Shown: positions 11,385 to 22,299 of the stretch, piece after piece
Layout: every line of letters starts with the position of its first letter
Position numbering within the stretch: position 1 is the stretch's first letter
Source of the DNA: Lineus longissimus
Lineage: Eukaryota > Nemertea > Pilidiophora > Heteronemertea > Lineidae
Reading direction: 5' to 3'
Length of the DNA: 64,000 nt
Assembly: GCF_910592395.1 (NCBI RefSeq)
Contig: NC_088322.1
Span: forward strand, 5,701,431-5,765,430
Program-made: the position numbers and the translations under genes
Notes under the pieces: generated by a model
What the model was told of the DNA's origin: nothing
What the model saw: the letters and a program-made list of their open reading frames with translations, nothing else
Database searches by the model: none

Positions 11385-11771
11385 TTACAGCCAACCACCG
11401 ATCCACCATTTAAGTTGTCTGCTAGGCAATATATTATAATGCTCTGACGGGACGAGATTTGACTGCACGCGGCCATTTTTAGGGTCGAAGGGATTAGCTA
11501 TTGCTAGGAAAGCTCCAGCGGGTGCTCCCAAAGGCTTACTTATGGTTTGAGAGAGCACCTTGTTGATCAGTGTGTTCGCTCTATAGTCAGGTAGCATTAT
11601 CAACCGTAAATTGAGGCCAGATTGGACGCCTGCCAAAACAAATCCGGCCGGTCCAGAAAGTCCATTGGAGAAATTAAATGGACCTAATGATGTCATGCTT
11701 CCATCCTGCAAACATTTTCTGATGCAAACATATTTCTGCACGGTGCATTTATATGGCATACCTTGGAACAC
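11385..11771 (-). CDS. hypothetical open frame
   Basis: A 128-residue uninterrupted frame starting MFQGMPYKC. Its middle part (SGPAGFVLAGVQSG, then LIMLPDYRANTLINKV) has protein-like composition, rich in Gly, Ala and Leu. I recognise no family. No clear promoter or splice sites are seen, and a frame of this length can occur by chance in 64 kb. It could be a fragment of an unrecognised transposon. Treat as weak. Confidence 0.2.
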   Translation of the reverse strand: MFQGMPYKCTVQKYVCIRKCLQDGSMTSLGPFNFSNGLSGPAGFVLAGVQSGLNLRLIMLPDYRANTLINKVLSQTISKPLGAPAGAFLAIANPFDPKNGRVQSNLVPSEHYNILPSRQLKWWIGGWL

Positions 11772-11929
11772 ATATTTAGATATTCCTTGTAGTATGTAGA
11801 AAAGACATTCATGAGTTTAACCGCGATTTCATGCCACCAAGAGTTCAAATATCGCATGACCTGAACGTGCATAAAAATAATTCAATAAAAGTTAATTTCG
11901 GTTATTTTAAAATAAAATCATGGTAAACA

Positions 11930-12060
11930 AACGCACGTGTGTAGTTCAAATGTCAGCAAATGCACGTAGGTGGTTGCTGGACTCGGGTTTCCCGGTGTTT
12001 TCAAAAGGGGTTCGTAAAAGTTGACTGTAAGCAGGAGCTGGGAGGGGGACATTTTTCGAC
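11930..12060 (+). repeat. dispersed repeat fragment shared with 5455-5590
   Basis: Shares GTAGTTCAAATGTCA, GGTGGTTGCTGGA-type and GGGTTTCCCGGTGTTTT words in the same order as 5455-5590. It is therefore a fragment of the body of the 5084-6171 element family. Confidence 0.65.
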
Positions 12061-13400
12061 TACCCTAGGCAATGGACGCATTTCAGGGACGTTGGTAATT
12101 CATAACGTAAATCCAAGTTTCCGCTTATTCTTCAGCCTGTGATATTGAATGCCCAATAGTTGGGATCCAGTCATGTAATTCATGTTCCCGTTCCTGATAT
12201 GGCCCCATAGCCAAGGTGGGTCATATCCCGTCTTCTCTTCTGTTTACTCTAAGGTGTAATCAGTATTCTTATTTCTATTGGTATTTCCCAAGATTGTAAT
12301 TTGTCCTAATAATCAATTTGAAACATATATCAAGCCTTTGCGTGGTTCTTTCATATCTCTCTGTTGAATGACTGACAGTCTCTATTGTATCTAAACTGCA
12401 AGGTCAAGATCTACAACCTCTGGAGGGGCAAACGTACGTTAACCTGGGTATTGGCTGATGGTTTTATTCTATGATATTTATAACCAGCACCCAGTATCCA
12501 GCGCCCCGTAATAGCATAAAGGGAAATAAATTCATAATCTTGGGTTCATCATCTTTGCTACTTTTTTACTGACTATCTCTGTTATGTTGTCCTTTGGACC
12601 TCACTCGGGCCTGCGGCCCTCGATATTACCTAAACGTTTCAGTGGCCTGTGGCCTAACCAATCTCTTGTGAACCTAACGCCGATAGGCTTCTCATGTTTT
12701 ATTGTTATAACATAGAATTTGAAGAAAATAAACCGGTGTTATATTGATCTCACGTACGTAACATTGATCTCCTATTAGGTATCTGCGAAAAAAGACCATT
12801 GGATTGTTTTGAAGTCGATTTCATTCATGTTTGGAGATCTTCTACTTCTACAGAATGGCCGCGGACGTTCGGCTTATTTGTAGCGCTATCTCCTCAAAAT
12901 CGGTGACATATGCCTAGTATTGTTTTTTGGAATAAGATTTCTCGCATAGCGCCATTTTTAATGTTTTCATACATTTTCAGGAAATGGCTGATCTTGTAAC
13001 CGAAAAGGCTTTTTTTACTTGTTTTTGACGGTCAAATATATAAGCTGAGTCGCACTACGTTTGTGGTTCTTTGTACATAATTAACCTGACCTTCTCCATT
13101 AATTTTGTCTTTGAATATGGTCAATATGTGCCAATTGACCAAACAATTTTTCTTTGACTCTCGCGTTATCGGGCGTGGACGATAACAATTTCAAAATCTT
13201 CAAAAATATCAAAATTCTCCTTGCAATTCCCTTAATCAATCGACATTAAATATACTTGAGAGGAGAATTTATCTAAAGAAAACATCTAAAGAAAAAAGCT
13301 GTTTATCAAGCAAGTCGTACTCCATGCGAGAAAAGATAGATAGTAAATACGCATGCGCCAGATAATGTCAAAATTACAATATACTACCCTATAATGTTGA
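12061..13400. other. no gene; contains a short dispersed repeat
   Basis: No coding exon is recognised. Positions 12945-13015 match the reverse complement of 30786-30862 (shared TTACAAGAT, CATTTTC and TGAAAATGTATGAAA words), a roughly 75 bp dispersed repeat. Confidence 0.45.
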
Positions 13401-13404
13401 AAAT

Positions 13405-13468
13405 GCGGTGGCATATGTGGTAGTGCGTCGGTCTCATGATCAACAGGTCATGGGTTCGATTCCCGGCT
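13405..13468 (+). mobile_element. tRNA-Met-like SINE head
   Basis: Shows an A-box-like TGGCATATGTGG, an anticodon loop CTCATGA (CAT anticodon), and an exact B box GGTTCGATTCC within ATGGGTTCGATTCCCGGC. The 3' half of the anticodon stem (TCAAC) and the acceptor stem no longer pair, so this is not a working tRNA gene. The following 80 bp may be the SINE body. Confidence 0.6.
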
Positions 13469-13689
13469 TGAAACAGTAGCTGTATGCCAAATCACTAGTC
13501 AAGTGCTTCATCCCTGATGTTGCTCATAGATAATCATACTAAAAATAAAAGTTTGAGTTGTCCCAAGATTTTGGAGTGAGAAGATATCGGCCATTATGTG
13601 TGATACATTTATGTAATTCCACTAAGAGGCAAAGAGGCAAAAACAGAAATCGGCGACATCGCCTGACATCAGACAAGTCAAATTACCTC

Positions 13690-13800
13690 ATGAAATTCCT
13701 GGGAAAACCCATATCCATATATTGTATTGAAACGCAAAGAGTGGACCACGTGCCATTATTTACATCACATAACCTGCAATCGTGCATTGAAAATGACATC
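13690..13800 (+). repeat. dispersed repeat fragment shared with 5795-5895
   Basis: Shares GTATTGAAACGCAAAG, GTGGACCACGTGC, TTATTTACAT and CCTGCAATCGTG words in order with 5795-5895. A second fragment of the 5084-6171 element family. Confidence 0.65.
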
Positions 13801-13849
13801 AACCTTGAAAGACCGTCCCCATTTTCAATCTCCCGGCCTTCGGTCCGTA

Positions 13850-15500
13850 ATGTCGAATTTTACATCTACCCGTTGAAATTCTCACATAGTCCCTCTGCCA
13901 CAGTTTGATTGTCCACACACTGATCCAGTGTGTATAGTGCACTGCTTGTAACATGGATTGAAAAGCCTGCTTGTGATGTTTCGAAAAAAAAAACATTTTA
14001 AGGATTTCGTTATAGTCTTTTTTCATAACACAGTGAAGTGTATTTGTGTCAAGCAGATGCGTAATAAAGATATAGATGTCAACAATGAATGGCGCAGTCA
14101 CGGGTGTTCAGTGTTGCCGTGATCCGTGATCAGTTAACAGCACGACTGATCTCGGCGCCATTTCGCCTCACTTCAAACAGGATTTTCGTATATATGCAGG
14201 TTTCTCGCATGAATCTATTATCTCAGGCATGTGGCACAGTTAATGAAAAACCTCTTTTTGATTTGTTTAGTTTTACGAATGGATCGTATTCTCACAAAAT
14301 TCAAGGAAAAATAGCCGTGTTACGATCCGTCCTCAATTTTCAAAAAGTAGAACGATATTGCGCGAATGCGTATCCAATCTTAGATACGTCCCATTATAAC
14401 CGTTGTTGGCCGTCGATTGTTCCCATGGTTGAAAGAATGCTGGGGAACCAACTGTGGCAGAGACAGTTGGTCGAGTGAGACTTGGCAACGATGATCATCA
14501 TTGAAGATGCCTGGAGAATGCCCTCGTTTACGTCATTTTCATTTTCGTCCTGCATTGGAATTTAGCCATGTCGCGAATTCACAACGATTTCGTGAGGTCG
14601 GACGTCGTCACCTCAAACGTCTTTCTTGACGTTTTAACGCCATGAAAGAAAAATGGGTCAAAAATTACAGAACTTGGCTTTTTATCTTCATTCTCTTGGC
14701 ATTTCTCGGAATATTGCGCTCTCGCGCTTTCAGGCCATAGAAAATCATCTCGTGCAATTTGGATACGAGTGCAGTTTTCTTAAAATCTCTTATTGTTTGT
14801 GTCCCTCATACATCATGCAAATACTGGGATGAAGACATCGACAAGTCCGTATCAAAGAATTATTCGCAGTTCCATGGCCAAGTTCCTTATTCCTGACCAA
14901 ATGTATATTACTACTATATTGTGCATGCGACGTAGAATTCCCCGAGACCAATTGTTGTACCAAAGAGGCTTGAAAGGGGAATCATAGAGATAATGTATTC
15001 AGTGATACGTGTCGACTGTTGATTCGTTACCTGATGGTCGACACACTATATAGCACTTGCCACACCTTGTAAAAATTGCTAAGCGGGTTCGTTTCGACGG
15101 CGGCTGGTTTGGTAACAACGTGAAGCTTCCTGCTTAGCCCGGCATTGACCTTGCAAGACTCTCACATTCCTCTTAAGTTAGGAAAAATCGCAATTTCCTT
15201 ATTTCTGGGTTTGCGTTCCTCTCTCGTCTTTTGGCATGTATTTATTAAAATCATGTCTCTATGGAGTCCCATGGATACGGAAACGGTCTATTCAGAATGG
15301 AATCTGCTGGGGACTCTATCATATATATGTGAACATACATTGTATATAGTAATAAACCAAAACCCTGCGGCGAACTACACCAGTTAATACCGTATTTTAG
15401 TTACACCGATCTAAGAATGTTTCGGTTATTACTAATCCAGACCGGAACATGACGTGGCCATTTGACAACTTGGTGTAAAGGAAACATTTGGAGTGGTATC
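13850..15500. other. no gene recognised
   Basis: The longest frame (14089-14478) encodes nothing I recognise. Around 14728-14790 there is a dispersed repeat fragment (GCTTTCAGGCC, then TTTGGATACGAGTGCAGTTT) shared with 45980-46085. Confidence 0.4.
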
Positions 15501-15502
15501 AA

Positions 15503-16131
15503 GTGACCATGTGTAAAATGGGAGCATACTTATGTTCCCCGGTACCTATGTTCCCCGATGAGGTACCTATGTTCCCCGATGAGGTACCTATGTTCCCCGA
15601 TGAGATACCTATGTTCCTCGGTACCTATGTTCCCCGAAGAGGAACCTATGTTCCCCGATGAGATACCTTTGTTCTCCATGTACCCCAGAATCCCCCAAAA
15701 AGCAGAGTTTCAGTATTTTTCGTTTGTATTAAAGACATTTTTACTCAGCATAGATTCATTGTTTCGTGACTTAAAGGCCAAGGTGCACGCGCCTTTGCTT
15801 TAAATTGGTACATACACTGTATCATAAAAACTATATGGGGGAACATAGGTACCGGGGAACATAGGTACCTCTTGGGGGAACATAGGTACCGGGGAACATA
15901 GGTACCTCTTGGGGGAAGAAAGGTACCTCTTGGGGGAACATAGATACCGGGGAACATAGGTACCTCTTGGGGGAAGAAAGGTACCTCTTGGGGGAACATA
16001 GGTACCGGGGAACATAGGTACCTCTTGGGAGAACATAGGTACCGGGGAACATAAGTACCTCTTGAGGGAACATAGGTACCTCTTGGGGGAACATAGGTAC
16101 CGGGGAACATAGGGGTGACCCCGTGTAAAAT
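15503..16131. mobile_element. foldback element with 21-bp GGTACC repeat arms
   Basis: The left arm (15531-15690) is a tandem array of GGTACCTATGTTCCCCGATG-type units with a 21-bp period. The right arm (15836-16111) is the same array in reverse complement, alternating 21-bp and 17-bp units. The spacer of about 145 bp is single-copy. Outside the arms the word GTGACCnnGTGTAAAAT occurs in direct orientation at 15503-15519 and 16115-16131, so the whole foldback lies between 17-bp direct repeats. The overlapping frames in the arms only reflect the array. Confidence 0.7.
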
Positions 16132-16134
16132 ATC

Positions 16135-16865
16135 GCCTTTTTGGAATATAGAAATTTGTATCAGGTCGATTTAACGAGAGTAATTTATATTAAGATATTA
16201 TCATAAAAATACTAATATTGCACGTGCTCATTATAGTGAATATGAATGCCTACTCACCGAATTCCTGTCTAAACAAACTCGCTGAGTAATCCAAGTTAGA
16301 TGTCAGTAAATAGCAAACTAAATGGATCAATTTTGAAATGAGCCATACTATATAGTATGCACACCTATTTCTCTAACAATTGAAATAGGACATTCCTACG
16401 ATGGGTTGAAAATATCTGAATACCTTTGCATCCATCCATGCATGGAATTAGACCTATTTAGCGAACAATTCTCTATCGAAGAGGTATTTTGAGAAATGGG
16501 GATTGTGATATAGGATTTTGAAATTGTCGGCAAATATGACGAGAGGAGTTATTATTGAATTACATGTGAGGGTGTGTTTTGTCTTGGTTTTGTAATTGCT
16601 TTCTCCTCAAGACCGTTAATAATGCCAAATAATTATATGTATGTAACAAATGTATGATGTTAATCGGACTGATGTGATCTGCGTGATGTCTAATTTCATG
16701 ACATTTACAAAACATTTTTGGAAGCTAATTTTTGTGCAAGTCTTTCGATGTTTTAGTATGTGTCACTGTAGATTTCAGCCAGCCGACGACAGAGGGACCA
16801 CGGGCGCTTTGGATAAAAATCTTTGCTGCAACAACGAATCCAATTTGAGAGACACTTCGACATTA
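16135..16865. other. no gene recognised
   Basis: AT-rich with no supported exon or repeat family. Confidence 0.35.
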
Positions 16866-16869
16866 CAAT

Positions 16870-17605
16870 ACAAAAAGCTCAATTTACTTATGATCGAAAC
16901 AGTTTTAAAGAGGCCCAAGTCCGAAGCTTGCAGTAGTGACATCTGTAGCGGAATTATCAACCACTGTGTGACATCACCAGTTTCATATAAGGAAGCTTAT
17001 TTGCATAACCTTACAGCTAAGATGAGCATTCTAGTATGAGTTGAACACATGAACATAGTAATCGAAGTGATGTTTTAGCAAAGAAAAGATGGAGAATGCA
17101 AATAATATTTACTTAGTATGGAGTTTCGTGGAAACTATGTCTGCAGAATTAACAGGGAATTAAGTAAATAAGCTTAGAAACTGGACTGAACACAATATAA
17201 ACACGATGTATGACTATACCAGACAAAACGCTGTGTATATTTTGTACAGTGTTGTCCGTGCTGTAGGCTTTCATGTGTATACATACCTGGGGGCGCCGAA
17301 TGAAGCATCCTCCTCCGATTCCAACAATCTAAAGAAACGGCAGTGAACCTAATTTTTATTCGCGAAGAAACTGGACCAGGCAATTTTTCCAAGTGCGCAG
17401 TACCTTACTGATAATATTGGGAAATGAATGTAAAAATTTATCGCATTGATCGTAGATATTGTCTCATTTTTCGAGATGAGAGCGTGGAAATGACACGAAA
17501 ACGTAAACCAATGAAAGACCAGTATAGCTTGAACCTTGCAAGTGATTTATATTTAGCAAAGAAAGCGTATTTCAGTCGTAAGTTTTTACCGGGACAATAA
17601 AAACC
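16870..17605 (+). repeat. dispersed repeat, copy A (partner at 34745-35720)
   Basis: Colinear with the reverse complement of 34745-35720. Shared words in order: AGTAGTGACATCTGTAGCG, ATATAAGGAAGCTTATTT, AAGTGATGTTTTAGCAAAG, ACCAGACAAAACGC, CGATTCCAACA, GAAACTGGACCAGGCA and ATGAATGTAAAAATT. Class unknown. At its 3' end it carries a small frame kept in both copies. Confidence 0.7.
17424..17600 (+). CDS. small conserved frame in dispersed repeat (copy A)
   Basis: A 58-residue frame starting MNVKIYRIDRRYCLIF. In the inverted copy at 34747-34977 the frame has no stop and 32 of the first 42 residues are the same, after which the two proteins diverge. I recognise no family; it is basic in the middle (RKRKPM) with no membrane segment or signal. 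It may be the surviving end of a transposon protein. Similar DNA alone could keep the frame open, so coding is not proven. Confidence 0.3.
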   Translation: MNVKIYRIDRRYCLIFRDESVEMTRKRKPMKDQYSLNLASDLYLAKKAYFSRKFLPGQ

Positions 17606-17786
17606 AAGAGTTTCCAAGCGACCGTCCCTTATACAAGTACCAGATAAAGACTATTAAATCAAGAGAATTTTTATTCGAGCGTAAGACATTGCATCAAGCA
17701 TGGAAAAGCAAACATAAAATCCGAAAGTTGCAGCCAGTCCGGAAAATAAACGGTGAGTTAAAACTGATGATCTATTCGTTACATGC

Positions 17787-18195
17787 ATGCATACAAATAC
17801 ACAGACGTCGCTACAGCAGGATCGGGACGGTGTAACAGGAGAAATTGTCCGTAGGAAAGAGGATCATGAATCTATTGAAGCATTGCTACAGATGGGTAGG
17901 CCTGAATGGACATCGATCGACCTTCCAAGTAATGCTAGCAATTGGGGTAGGCATCGTGGTAGTACCAGCAGTAGAACGTCCAGTAGTTTCAGAAGGCAGA
18001 AGATGGAGGCAGAAGTGAGTAAAACAAACCTTCTTGCGCAACAGCTATTAGAACAGGCAAAAATTCAGCAGAATTGGCGCAAAAGCAGTTGAGAGTGAAT
18101 TCAGAAATGTGTAGTCGTGTCGTTGTCTTGGAGTTGGAAAGCAAAGCATTCGATCAAGACGAGGACCTTGAATCTAGGATGAATGAGGGTTAAAC
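17787..18195 (+). pseudogene. gag-like coiled-coil fragment, likely BEL/Pao remnant
   Basis: The frame from 17787 ends in a coiled-coil-like stretch (KMEAEVSKTNLLAQQLLEQA). A +1 shift near 18060-18070 continues it as LAQKQLRVNSEMC and VLELESKAF, then stops at 18192. Charged, heptad-rich N-terminal regions precede the gag domain in many BEL/Pao polyproteins. Downstream plus-strand pieces at 19501 and 20929 agree with that reading. One frameshift and one stop mark it as a pseudogene. Alone, the fragment would not be diagnostic. Confidence 0.4.
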
Positions 18196-18212
18196 TTATC
18201 ATAATGCACAAG

Positions 18213-18960
18213 TTGAGATGGCACCGAATGCTTCAGGGATGAATGCACCAGGACCGACGACACTGATGGGTTCAGAGATGAATGCACCAGGTCAGGTGGC
18301 ACTCATGGCTTCAGGGATGAGTACAACAGGTCAGATGGCACCCATGGCTTCAGAGATGAATGTCCCAGGTCAGGTGGCACTCATGGCTTCAGGGATGAGT
18401 ACAACAGGTCAGATGGCACCCATGGCTTCAGAGATGAATGTCCCAGGTCAGGTGGCACTCATGGCTTCAGGGATGAGTACAACAGGTCAGATGGCACCCA
18501 TGGCTTCAGAGATGAATGTCCCAGGTCAGGTGGCACTCATGGCTTCAGGGATGAGTACAACAGGTCAGATGGCACACATGGCTTCAGAGATGAATGTCCC
18601 AGGTCAGGTGGCACTCATGGCTTCAGAGATGAATGTACCAAGTCAGATGATACTGATGGTTCAGAGATGATAGAACAAGGTCAGATGGCTCCCAAGGCTT
18701 CAGGGATGAATGCACCAGCACAAATGGCACCCTTGGCTTCAGGGATGAATACACCTGGTCAGATGGCACTCATGGCTTTAGAGATGATTACATCTGGTCA
18801 GATGGCACCCATGTCTTCAGGGATAAATGCAGGTCAGATGGCACCCATGGCTGAGATGAATGCACCAGGCCAGATAGCACATATGGCATCAGGGATTAAT
18901 GCACCTGGTCGAAGTCATCAAGACAGCATCCACCAGGCGTTCCTACCCATTGCTAACCAT
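18213..18960 (+). repeat. 39/78-bp tandem repeat encoding a Met-rich 13-residue motif
   Basis: About 19 units of 39 bp, grouped in the first half as 78-bp pairs that are nearly identical. In the frame following 18192, each unit encodes 13 residues of the type ASGMNAPGQMALM, with conserved Met, Pro-Gly-Gln and Met-Ala-Ser positions. The frame changes once, at about 18667, and continues to 18987. It is in frame with the gag-like fragment apart from the stop at 18192. Homogeneous pairs indicate recent expansion. Function unknown; a real protein is not established. Confidence 0.6.
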
Positions 18961-19161
18961 CTGAGGTCTCTTACAAACAAGTCTTGAACTAACAAAACCC
19001 GAGATAAAGGGATAATCAGGTGACCATTAAGATTACGCAAGGTTTGTAACATCATTTGACCCAAATGTGGAAAATGTAGGCTGGGATTGACACCTTTTTT
19101 TTAGTGACTGCTAGTGTGAAGAGGGCGTCTTGACAGGACTAGGAATCGATCAGGATGATAA

Positions 19162-19360
19162 ACCAGTGTAAAAGAAATGCAAGTCCCCCCCCCCCGGAAT
19201 CTAAGTCCGGTCCTTTTGGTAAAGTGCAAAGAGTCGCCGAGTTCCTTTGTTGAAGATTATGTAGCTAACCCTAACCAAACCATTAACCACATTCGTTGAC
19301 AATACACAGCTATTGTATGGGGTCCTGCATTCCTAGAACGTCCATTCCTTTTACACCGGT
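19162..19360. mobile_element. CCGGTGTAA-ended MITE
   Basis: The left end reads ACCAGTGTAAAAGAAATG and the right end is its complement, CATTCCTTTTACACCGGT. The right half matches the reverse complement of 7370-7450. It interrupts the plus-strand BEL/Pao remnant. It contains a C tract near 19186. Confidence 0.65.
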
Positions 19361-19500
19361 GGAGCTGAAAACACTAACATGACTAAACGGAGATAAGGTT
19401 GGAAGGAGAACAGCGATCATCCTGACCATCTCAGCAGTAAGTGGTGAAAACACTACTGAAATTTATTCCAGGGAAAGGCTGCCCATAGAAAACAAACATA

Positions 19501-19700
19501 TGCCATCAAATGAGATATGGTCGAGCAGTTATGATCATCTGAAGGACTTGCACTTACATCAGGATCCTGATTGTAGGCATCATCCCTGCTGCTCATAAAC
19601 AGATGGAATGGAGAGGAAGTTCAAGCCGTAAAGAGCCAATTGGTGCTTCATACCCATGGTATCCCATTGGACATTGGTAGGATGCGCTCCACTTGAATGT
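19501..19700 (+). pseudogene. possible BEL/Pao protease-linker fragment
   Basis: One frame reads PSNEIWSSYDHLKDLHL, resembling the W-x-HLK-x-L segment that follows the retropepsin in BEL/Pao polyproteins. The next residues should carry the LIG and LGW boxes but are broken by stops and shifts. The position, between the gag-like piece and the Pao reverse transcriptase at 20929, is right. The call rests on one short motif plus order. Confidence 0.3.
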
Positions 19701-19834
19701 CACTTCATCTCAATCAAAGAGAAAGACATGAGCGAACAGAACTAGCCGAATTTGACAGGGACAAAATATAACTTCAATGAAAAAGCCAGGGGCCATTGTG
19801 CTTTCAGTACGAACTGTACGTACTCATATACCGA

Positions 19835-19902
19835 TCTCGATAGCCTAGTAGTTAAGGCGTCCGCCTCATAAACGGAAGGTCGAAGTTTCGAGGCCCGCTG
19901 GT
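19835..19902 (+). mobile_element. tRNA-Met-like SINE head
   Basis: Shows an A-box-like TAGCCTAGTAG, the anticodon loop CTCATAA (CAT) between TCCGC and ACGGA, and a damaged B box AGTTTCGAGGCC. The acceptor stem does not pair. It appears to be the head of a SINE whose body (GGTTGGGTAGCCCCCAGC and on) continues to about 19990. Confidence 0.55.
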
Positions 19903-20093
19903 AACCTCTTTTCTATGCGGCCGGTTGGGTAGCCCCCAGCTAGTTAAATATAGGGTACAGACTGCCTTCTCGCCAGGCGCCTGGCATTAGAAATAGGAGT
20001 TTGTAAGTAAAGTGTGTCTCACAAGCCGAAAGCTGGCTGACCCATTCATTATGGGTGACACTATAATAAACAAACGTCTTTTCTGGCTCACCG

Positions 20094-20922
20094 TAGGGGA
20101 AACAACACCGCTGTATCCGTCGTCGTCGTCGTGGTCTGTGTCCTGTTTCAAAAACATTGGCACGTGTCTCAACCGCTAAAGCTATTATTTTGAAACTTTG
20201 TACACATGACCTCTCAGGCCAGGTGACCTCTGACAATGAATTTCGGTCTGATCTAATTTTTGACTTGGTCACCAGGGGGCCAGAAGTTTAAACCTAAAAA
20301 GTGTGATATTTCTCTTATGAGCGACTGGTTTTCGATAACATTTTTATGGTAGGTTCTCCTAGCAAGGATACATCACATGTCATACGGGTTTTGATTTGAT
20401 TGAATTTTCAAGGTCACAGAGGTAAAATAGCGTAAATTGGCCGTTAGAGTGTAACTATGGCACGTTTCTTAACCTCTAAAGCTATAAACTTGAAATTTGA
20501 TACACATGACTCCCTACGTCATATAACCTCTGACACTAAAATTTCAAACTGATCTGATTTTCGAATTCGCCACCGGGGGACCAAAAGTAAAAAAGGTAAA
20601 AAGTGCAATATCTCGCTTATCAGTGACTTGTTTTCGATGATATTTTTATGGTAGGTACACCAGACAAGGATACATTTTAGATCTTACGGGTTTTTGATTT
20701 GATCTAATTTTCTAAGATAGTGAGATTTCACACGTTTTCGGTTTTCACCGGACCGGTCCGTGATTCAGTGTCGGAAGTCACCTGGCCCAGGGGGTCCTGT
20801 GTACAAAGTTTCAAGTGCAAAGCCCTTGCGGTGAAGAAACGTGCCACTGTTTTTGAAACAGGATGCAGACGACGACGGAAGCCGGACACTGCAGTACTGT
20901 ATAGACTCCCTACGGCGAGCCA
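20094..20922. mobile_element. GGCTCACCGTAGGG-ended TIR element with tandem core
   Basis: The left end TGGCTCACCGTAGGG pairs with the right end CCCTACGGCGAGCCA. The inverted similarity extends inward about 120 bp, through GTCGTCGTCGTCGT-like and TGTTTCAAAAAC words. The core is two tandem units of about 302 bp (from 20159 and 20461), both with CTAAAGCTAT and TACACATGAC. A related fragment lies at 24803-25010. It interrupts the BEL/Pao remnant just before its reverse-transcriptase piece. Confidence 0.65.
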
Positions 20923-20928
20923 AGCTCT

Positions 20929-21273
20929 TCAGATGATGTAAGGGCCAAAGAAATTCACGAACATGGAACCTACTTCTGGGATGGTCATTACTACATGCCT
21001 GCCCCGTTTAAAGATTTAGTTCAGCACATACCGAACAATAGGGATCTTGCAGTGAATAGACTCATGGGAGTTAGGACAAAGCTGAAGAAGGAGAAGCTGG
21101 TCAAGGAAGATGTAACAGAGTATGATACCTACTGTGAGGTGTTTAGGAAATATCGGGAATGTGGCTACGTACGTAGCATTCCTAATAATGAGAACAAGAC
21201 AGATGGGCCAGTAAACTACATACCCTTTCATCATGTATATCATCTAAAACATCGTCGTGCAAAGATAAATTGA
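20929..21273 (+). pseudogene. BEL/Pao reverse transcriptase N-terminal fragment
   Basis: The open frame contains GHYYMPAPFKD, then PNNRDLAVNRL, a YCEVFRKYRECGYVRSIP segment and NYIPFHHVYHLK. This is the standard entry to the BEL/Pao reverse transcriptase: a GHY-x-LPF box, a PNN/S-R-xLAxxRL box, the G-Y/H-A helix and the YLPHHxVxxP box. The catalytic palm, including the YVDD box, is missing, as the frame stops at 21271. With the pieces at 17787, 18213 and 19501 it marks one broken plus-strand element. Confidence 0.8.
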
Positions 21274-21936
21274 CCAAACAATTTGAATCTTTAAACATAT
21301 TCAATGCCAAAATATCGCTCTAATTTCTTCAGTTTATATGTGGTCTAAAAAATATATTCTTACACGGTTGGCTTGTTAATTGTGATGCTGTAACTAATTT
21401 ATCCAAATCTGATTTTTCAATATCAATCTCATTCAAATCTCAAATTCGAAATCTCAAATTAGAATGCATTTTGAAAAATTTAAGAGTGTATTTTGATACC
21501 AACCTGATGTGATAAACTAGAATTAGGAATTAGAGTGATACGTTGGCATTGATTATTTTTAAATATACAAATAGTTTGGTCTCACTAATGTTTATCTTTG
21601 CAGAACCTTACCAATACAGTACGGAGGCCAGTGGTTGAATCGTATACATTCCTTTTCGTCCGAATATTTTATATACTTCTATCTGGAGGCTTTCACACGG
21701 TGTTTGCAGAGAATGCCTCGCTTTCGAGTGGGTATATTCAGTAGAAAATCCAAATGGACATCACGGACATTCCCGAGTGCTCGGCTTCGGCCTTACTCGG
21801 AAATGTATATTTGACCCGTCAGCTTTCGCTATTTTCAAAATTGTGTTTCATTCATAACTATCTAGAAAATATTTTCAAGAGAGATGTTTGACGATTTTGA
21901 TGATAAGAAATCAGACAATTTGTTTTTAATTATCAT
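21274..21936. other. no gene recognised
   Basis: AT-rich DNA. A short run near 21400-21470 has TCAAATC and AATCTCAAATT words. Nothing coding is seen. Confidence 0.35.
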
Positions 21937-21937
21937 A

Positions 21938-22295
21938 GTAAGGTTTCGCTATCCCGTTCCTAGAACCAATTCACCGAGAACGTTTCTCGCTCTCTTTCCC
22001 GTATTCGGATGCACATGTATAGAAATGGGTTTCGCATTCCGACTGAGATCCAGCAGTGACTGACGCTTTATCAAGTTTTTCAGCCATTATTTACTCGCGA
22101 CCAGGCCGGGTTCTACGGCATGACTCACGATATCCGCTTTCGAGGTTGGGAAGACCTGCACTGAAACCAAGTACAGATTAGAGTATAAAGACGCTTTAAT
22201 CCCTACTTACTAAAACAAATGAATTAAAATTGTCATACACAAAAACTTCTCATTCTTGCTGAATTATTTCTCGGTACGGGATAGCGAAACTTCAC
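21938..22295. mobile_element. GTTTCGCTATCCCG-ended MITE
   Basis: GGTTTCGCTATCCCGTTCC at 21942-21960 is mirrored by GTACGGGATAGCGAAAC at 22274-22290, giving a roughly 20 bp TIR around a 360 bp body. No target duplication was clear. The only frame (minus strand) encodes nothing recognised. Confidence 0.5.
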
Positions 22296-22299
22296 CAAG

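Noticed and set aside
13405-13468. Functional tRNA-Met gene
   Set aside because: The B box is exact, but the anticodon and acceptor stems do not pair; a SINE head is more likely.
14089-14478. 129-residue frame as a gene
   Set aside because: Composition is not protein-like, no motif is recognised, and the length is within chance for this window.
15558-16110. Overlapping frames reading MFPQEVPMFPGTYVPPRGTY-like repeats
   Set aside because: Three frames are open at once over a 21/17-bp array, so there is no evidence for a protein.
19190-19290. Telomere-like CCCTAACC word
   Set aside because: A single occurrence, not a tandem run.
19835-19902. Functional tRNA gene
   Set aside because: The B box and acceptor stem are damaged and a SINE-like body follows.
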